In this document: piece by piece, positions 59,363 through 64,000 of the stretch
Numbering within the stretch: the first letter of the stretch is position 1
How the letters are laid out: the number at the start of each line of letters is the position of its first letter
From: Saururus chinensis
Taxonomy: Eukaryota; Streptophyta; Magnoliopsida; Piperales; Saururaceae
DNA length: 64,000 bases
NCBI GenBank assembly: GCA_035235625.1
Contig: CP141146.1
Coordinates: 6,442,501-6,506,500 of the forward strand
Direction: 5' to 3'
Program-made: the position numbers and the translations under genes
Notes under the pieces: generated by a model
The model's database searches: none
What the model was told of the DNA's origin: nothing
Seen by the model: the letters and a program-made list of their open reading frames with translations, nothing else

Positions 59363-61534
59363 GTTTTAGACTCTTTGGACGATTGTCTTATTTAAAGGGA
59401 AGAAATCATGGGATTTCGGATTTTGGGAAAGTCTCTATGGTCCAAATGTGAGTGGGTATTCGGGAGTGGAGTAGTAGAGGACTTACACCATGAAGAGAGT
59501 TTTGTGTAGATTTAAGGTTGAATTGCACCATTTCCCCTTATTTAATCATTGGTTATACATGATCCTTATTCCTCCTTGATTTTACTGTATGTAGTGCAAT
59601 AATGGTGATTTCATTTTATGATGGTTTCATAGTACATTTTTTTGGTATTAACTAAATAGAACTTGGTATTCGTGAAGGTTTTACTCTATTTTGTTGAAAG
59701 AAATTATTTAATCACCAATATAGTCTATGTTTATTTTTTCCCTATTATTAGCATGGTTAGAGACATGTCGGTGATTGTGTCGATGAATGGAAGAAAATGA
59801 ACATTACCGACATTGACACACTGAGCCGTGTTGGTGGAAATCGGTCACCAGTAATGAAATCGATGTGTTGGTGTGACGTCGATAAGATAGACTCTCACAG
59901 CCAACCCACATTCGATAATGCATCGATGGGACATTAATGGTCATTGAGATTTCAAGTATGATTTAAGTTAATAATTTCAAGTACAATTTAAGCTAAAGAT
60001 TATGCTATTTACAAGTAATATAATGGCAAGGTTTTCCTTGTATTTGAATATATGATTGGATAATGTTAAACATGTATTATATAAGGGTAAATAACCCTAA
60101 TGCATGTGTGAATCTTTGTAATGGATAGATACTCCTTTACCATTGCATTAAATACTTAAGGACAAAGGATCCTAGTGTCGGTTGGCTCCAAAAGTAAGTC
60201 ATTTTAGCCATATAGACAAAAGAGTATGGTATAAAACATAATTATGGTCTTCTGACTATCTAAAAGTTGGAGTTTGTATGTAGAGTCCCTCCCCTAGCCT
60301 AAGAGTTAGGTTCGAATGGACTATAACATTAAAAAATAAATAGTCTAGTGCAACACAATACATGAGGTTTGGTTGATCATGGAAGTTGAGATCTCAACTA
60401 CTTAGGTTTTATGATATATTTTCAAAGAAAAAAAAAGATTTAGATAATGCATGCATAAAAATGGAGGTGTGATAATAGTAAATATATACTAAATGTCATT
60501 TAATGTTAAAAAGGTCGTTTTAACTTAAAATGACTCATCCAAACCCACTATTGGGGGCTGTTTGGGAGGCGCTTTGAAAAAGAAATTGATTTCCTCTTGA
60601 TTTTAATATGTCACATCAAGGGGGAGTTAGATAAAAAGTGATTTCTCCAAATCCTAAAGGCCATTTAAGAGGCTTTAAAGTGGCATCCAAACTCGTTCTT
60701 AAAGACCTTCTCTGTCATTTTCTTTTTCCATCCAAACGAACCTAATATGAAAATGAAGGACTATATAATAAGAAATGAAGTTTAATAATATTGTAATATT
60801 ATGCATAATGAAAATAATAAACCTTGTAGTTGTATTAAAAATAAATTTCATCTTAGAACAAAATGTACTTATATTACAAATATAATATCTTATTCTATTT
60901 AACATAAATCTTATCTTGTAACAAAATTTACTTATATTACAAATATTATACCTTATTTGAGTTACTTAAGGTTTTTTATATAAATCATCAAGAAAATAAA
61001 AAAATAAAGGAAATCATTCTTATCCAATCAGGACATTTTACCAAAATATTCCCAAGACCCTATAACTCTCCCTTTCATCTCCAATGGCATGTTACTAATT
61101 TACCAAGATACATTTCTTCTTAAGAAAGCTCCCAATACCTTACTTCCTCAATAAGTCCTTCATATTAATATATAATTATTTACAACCCCCTCTAATTTTA
61201 CTTATTATACTAATCACACTCTATATTTAGAATATTATACTTAGCTCCATAAATTATAAAATATTGTACCTAACTCCCCAATTTATAAGAAATTACACAG
61301 CCCCTCAAATCATGGAACAAGATGTTAATAACCCTTGCGATGGTTGTTATATTATGGATGTCGATAACCCTACACCACTTTCAGTCTAAAAAACCATACA
61401 ATAGGCTTTGATAGAAGTCCATGAGTGAAATTGTTTGTTCACATACCAGGTCTCCACTCATAAATTCTATTCTTCTTCTCTTTTGAGGCCATCATTGATT
61501 TTGTTATTTAACTGTATTCTTGTAGCCTTCGTTT
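59363..61534. other. AT-rich intergenic; no gene recognised
   Basis: No supported coding region. A possible small MITE lies at about 60551-60743, with GGGGGCTGTTTGG on the left and CCAAACGAACC on the right. The rest shows nothing identifiable. Confidence 0.5.
60551..60743. mobile_element. Candidate MITE with GGCTGTTTGG / CCAAACGAACC ends
   Basis: The short imperfect inverted termini resemble the 'ggctgtttggt' starts of many plant hAT or PIF-type MITEs. No clear target duplication was found. Confidence 0.35.
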
Positions 61535-61554
61535 GTAAAAGAAATGTATCTTGG

Positions 61555-61790
61555 TCCCCCACCCCCCTCCCGGTCCCCCCTCTCCCCCCTGCTCTGCCCC
61601 CCCTCCGGTCCCCCACCCCCTCCTCTTAGGAGGGGGGGCGGATCCGGGGAGATGGGGGACCAGGACAGAGGAGGGGGTGGGGGGAGGAGGCAGTGGGGAG
61701 CAGGAGGACGGTAGGGCGCCAGAGGAGGGAGGTGGAGGACCGGAGGAGGGACGAATGGGAGGGAGGAGGGGGGTGGGGGAGCTTTATAAG
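61555..61790. repeat. C-run block followed by G-run block
   Basis: 61557-61626 is dominated by runs of 4-7 C, and 61629-61785 by runs of 3-7 G, meeting around a TCCTCTTAGGAGG palindrome. The two halves are partly complementary. Long open frames here are Pro/Gly-rich artefacts. Confidence 0.8.
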
Positions 61791-61799
61791 AAGGCAAAA

Positions 61800-64000
61800 T
61801 TTCGCCCACGTAAGCTATTAGTGACACTCTTCATACAAGCGTCGTGAATAGCCTATATATATTTTTTAAAAATAAAGATTAGTATGAGCATCACTATTAG
61901 TATTAATATTGGTGATGTATATTGTATGCGTCGCTACTATATACCTTATTATACCTTATTTTTTAAAAATAATTTATAATTTTAATTCTCGCTCCTCTCT
62001 ATCTCTCCTTCTTTCTCCTTTCTCTCTTCTTCTCTCTCTCTCCCCCTCACTCCCTCCCCCCCTCTCTCTCTCGCTATTTCTCTCTCTTCTCTCTCTACTC
62101 ACCCTCTTTCTCTCTCTTCTCTCTCTCCCTTCTCTCTCCCCACTGTCTCTTTTCAATTAATTTAAAAAAAATAAAAAACACTAGTAGCGACGCATAATCT
62201 TATACGTCGCTACTACACTACACATAATAATATGTGTTGCTACTACTTCAGGATATATATATATGCGTAGTGACACGTAAACCTATGCGTAGCGATGCAT
62301 AAACATATGCGTTGCTAATATCAAATTTTTTATCGTTTTAATTTTTTTAAAAGAATTTATAACTAAAAAAATTATCCTCTCTCTTCTCACTCTCTCTCTT
62401 CCTCTCTCCCTCACTCTCTCTTCTATCTCTACCCTCACCCTCTCTCTCTCCCTTCCTCCCTCTCTCTCTCTCCTCTCCTCTCTCTCCTTCTCCCCCTCCT
62501 CTCTCCTCAGTCTCTCCCTCTTTGCTTCACTCTCTCGTCTCTTCTCTCTCCCTCCCTCCCTCCCCTTTCTCTCTACTCACCCTCTCTCTCTCCCCTCTCT
62601 CCCTCTCTTTTTTAAAATTTTTTTACAAAAAATTGTAGTAGCGATGCATAACATCATGCGTCGCTACTATATAAGGTAGTGTATGCATCGCTACCATATT
62701 CGAGTAGTAGCGACGCATACCAGTATGCATCGCTACTATACATTTTTTTTATTTTTTAAAATTAATTTTTAATTAAATTTGTTCCTCCCTTCTTTATCTC
62801 TCTCTCCCCTCATCTCTCCCTCTCTACCCTCTCTCCCCTCTTTCTCTCTCTCTCTCTCTTCCTCTCTCTCTCTCTTCCTCCCTCTCTATCTCTTCTCCCT
62901 CTCTCCTCTCTCTCTCTCTCTTCTCTCTTCCTCTCTCCCCTCCTTATCTCTCTTCTCTCTCCCCTCATCTCTCTCTACCTTGTCTCCCCTCTTTCTTCCT
63001 CTCTCTCTCTCCCCTCTCTCCTCTTCTCTCTCTTCTCTCTCCCCTCATCTCTCTCTACCTTGTTCCCCTCTCTCCCTCTTTCTTCCTCTATCTCCTCTCT
63101 CTCCTATCTCTCTCTCCCCTCTCTCACTCTCTCTTCCTCTATCTCATCTCTCTTCCTCTCTCTATCTCTCTCCCCTCTCTACCTCTCTTTTATTTAATTA
63201 AAAAAAAATTGTAGTAGAGACGCATAACGGTATGCGTGCGCCGCTACTATACATTTTTTATTTTTTAGAATTTTCAAAAATATTTTATAATTTAAATTTT
63301 GTCCTCCCCTCTTTCTCTCTTTTTTCTCTCTCTCCCCTCATCTCTCTATCTACCCTCTCACCCTTCTTTCTCTCTCTCCCTCTCCTCTCTCTCTCTCTCT
63401 CTTCCTCCCTCATCTCTCTCACCCCTCTCTCCTCTATCCTCTCTCTCCCCTCTTTCTCTCTCTCTCTTTGCTCCTCACTCTATCTCCTCTCCTCCCTCTC
63501 TCCTCTCCTCTCCTCTCCTCTCTCTTGATGCATTCTCTCTTCGTCACTTCTCTCTCTTCACTCTCTCATTTATTATAAATTATATTTTAAAATTAATAAG
63601 AAAATATTAAAAATAAAATATATTATATTTAAATAGTAAAAGTTTAATCTATTATTGAAATTGCCTTTTATTAAAAATTTAATATTTATACAAATAGTCA
63701 ATATTGAAGAAAATATATTATATTTAAAAAGTTTATTTTAATTTTTTGATATTGATTATATAATTATTTATTAAATAAAATTAATTAATAAAGATATTAG
63801 TTGATATTTGCATCGCTATTAATTAGAAAGTTTACAAGTGTCGCTATTATTAAAAATATTTGCGACACTTGTTTACAATCGTCGCTATTAGTTCTAATTT
63901 TTTAATTTTTTATTTTAAATTCATAACTATTAGTGGCGCTTTTTCTAAAGCTTCGCTAATAGTCTAATTATTAGCGACACTATTTTCCAAGCATCGCTAT
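61800..64000. mobile_element. CACTA-like subterminal repeat array (runs off the right edge)
   Basis: Recurrent palindromic motif GTAGCGACGCATA...TATGCGTCGCTAC in both orientations: about 61926, 62183-62216, 62270-62310, 62635-62670, 62704-62740 and 63211-63250. A variant, GCGACACT/GTCGCTATT, lies at 63810-64000. Dense short direct and inverted copies of a 'tagcgacgc' motif are typical of the subterminal regions of plant CACTA (En/Spm) elements. No CACTA terminus or transposase is inside the window, so the class is inference. The motif copies alternate with long CT-rich tracts. Confidence 0.55.
61985..63575. repeat. Four long CT-rich (polypyrimidine) tracts
   Basis: Tracts at about 61985-62153, 62371-62610, 62785-63190 and 63302-63568 are mostly TCTC/CCTC. 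Each is preceded by 'tttttaaaattaatttttaatt'-like AT sequence and (apart from the last) followed by 'ttaaaaaaaat'. They yield Ser/Leu/Pro-rich frames that are not genes. Confidence 0.85.

Noticed and set aside
61504-63610. Several Pro-, Ser- or Leu-rich open frames
   Set aside because: Artefacts of C/G runs and CT tracts. The same stretches are open in several frames at once.
1-64000. tRNA, rRNA, snoRNA and known conserved miRNA genes
   Set aside because: Looked for tRNA B-box words and the commonest conserved plant miRNA sequences by eye and saw none convincing; a covariance-model scan would be decisive.

Overview
The window is nuclear DNA of a flowering plant. Five complete intron-containing genes can be read exon by exon, with GT-AG junctions and family-conserved junction positions, and AT-rich transposon-laden DNA surrounds them. 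The MADS-box gene is a full AGL6 with both C-terminal AGL6 motifs. Its coding sequence looks like a non-grass angiosperm (magnoliid or non-grass monocot flavour), but the species cannot be fixed from this window.

Layout: 1-1980 (-) is a decayed transposon-type DUF1985 gene running off the left edge, with a roughly 190-bp tandem repeat behind it at 1981-2725. 6161-15940 (-) is AGL6, eight exons, with an ~8-kb first intron that holds a dead RTE-type LINE. 16.5-27.6 kb is a gene-poor stretch with a 1.37-kb hAT element (17143-18507) carrying a PPR gene fragment, and a Ty3-type retrotransposon remnant. 27607-29407 (+) is SAP18. 30613-33830 (-) is PGRL1. 36583-41729 (+) is a MINDY/DUF544 protein whose catalytic residues all appear substituted. 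43042-50839 (-) is an LPEAT2-type acyltransferase with EF-hands. 52569-59362 is a non-coding LTR retrotransposon with ~2-kb LTRs. From about 61.5 kb to the right edge there is a CACTA-like array of 'GTAGCGACGCATA' palindromes separated by long CT tracts.

The genes are independent plant transcription units, not an operon: floral patterning (AGL6), histone deacetylase/splicing-associated chromatin factor (SAP18), chloroplast cyclic electron flow (PGRL1), ubiquitin recognition or processing (MINDY-like) and phospholipid remodelling in the ER (LPEAT2). SAP18 and PGRL1 are convergent, PGRL1 and the MINDY-like gene are divergent (2.75 kb apart), and the MINDY-like gene and LPEAT2 are convergent.

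The most unusual signals are the intact but apparently catalytically dead MINDY-like protein, a 41-bp duplication that copies the splice acceptor and start of the last SAP18 exon, the PPR fragment captured inside a hAT element, and the palindrome/polypyrimidine array at the right edge. All gene models come from reading the sequence by eye; no database search was run.
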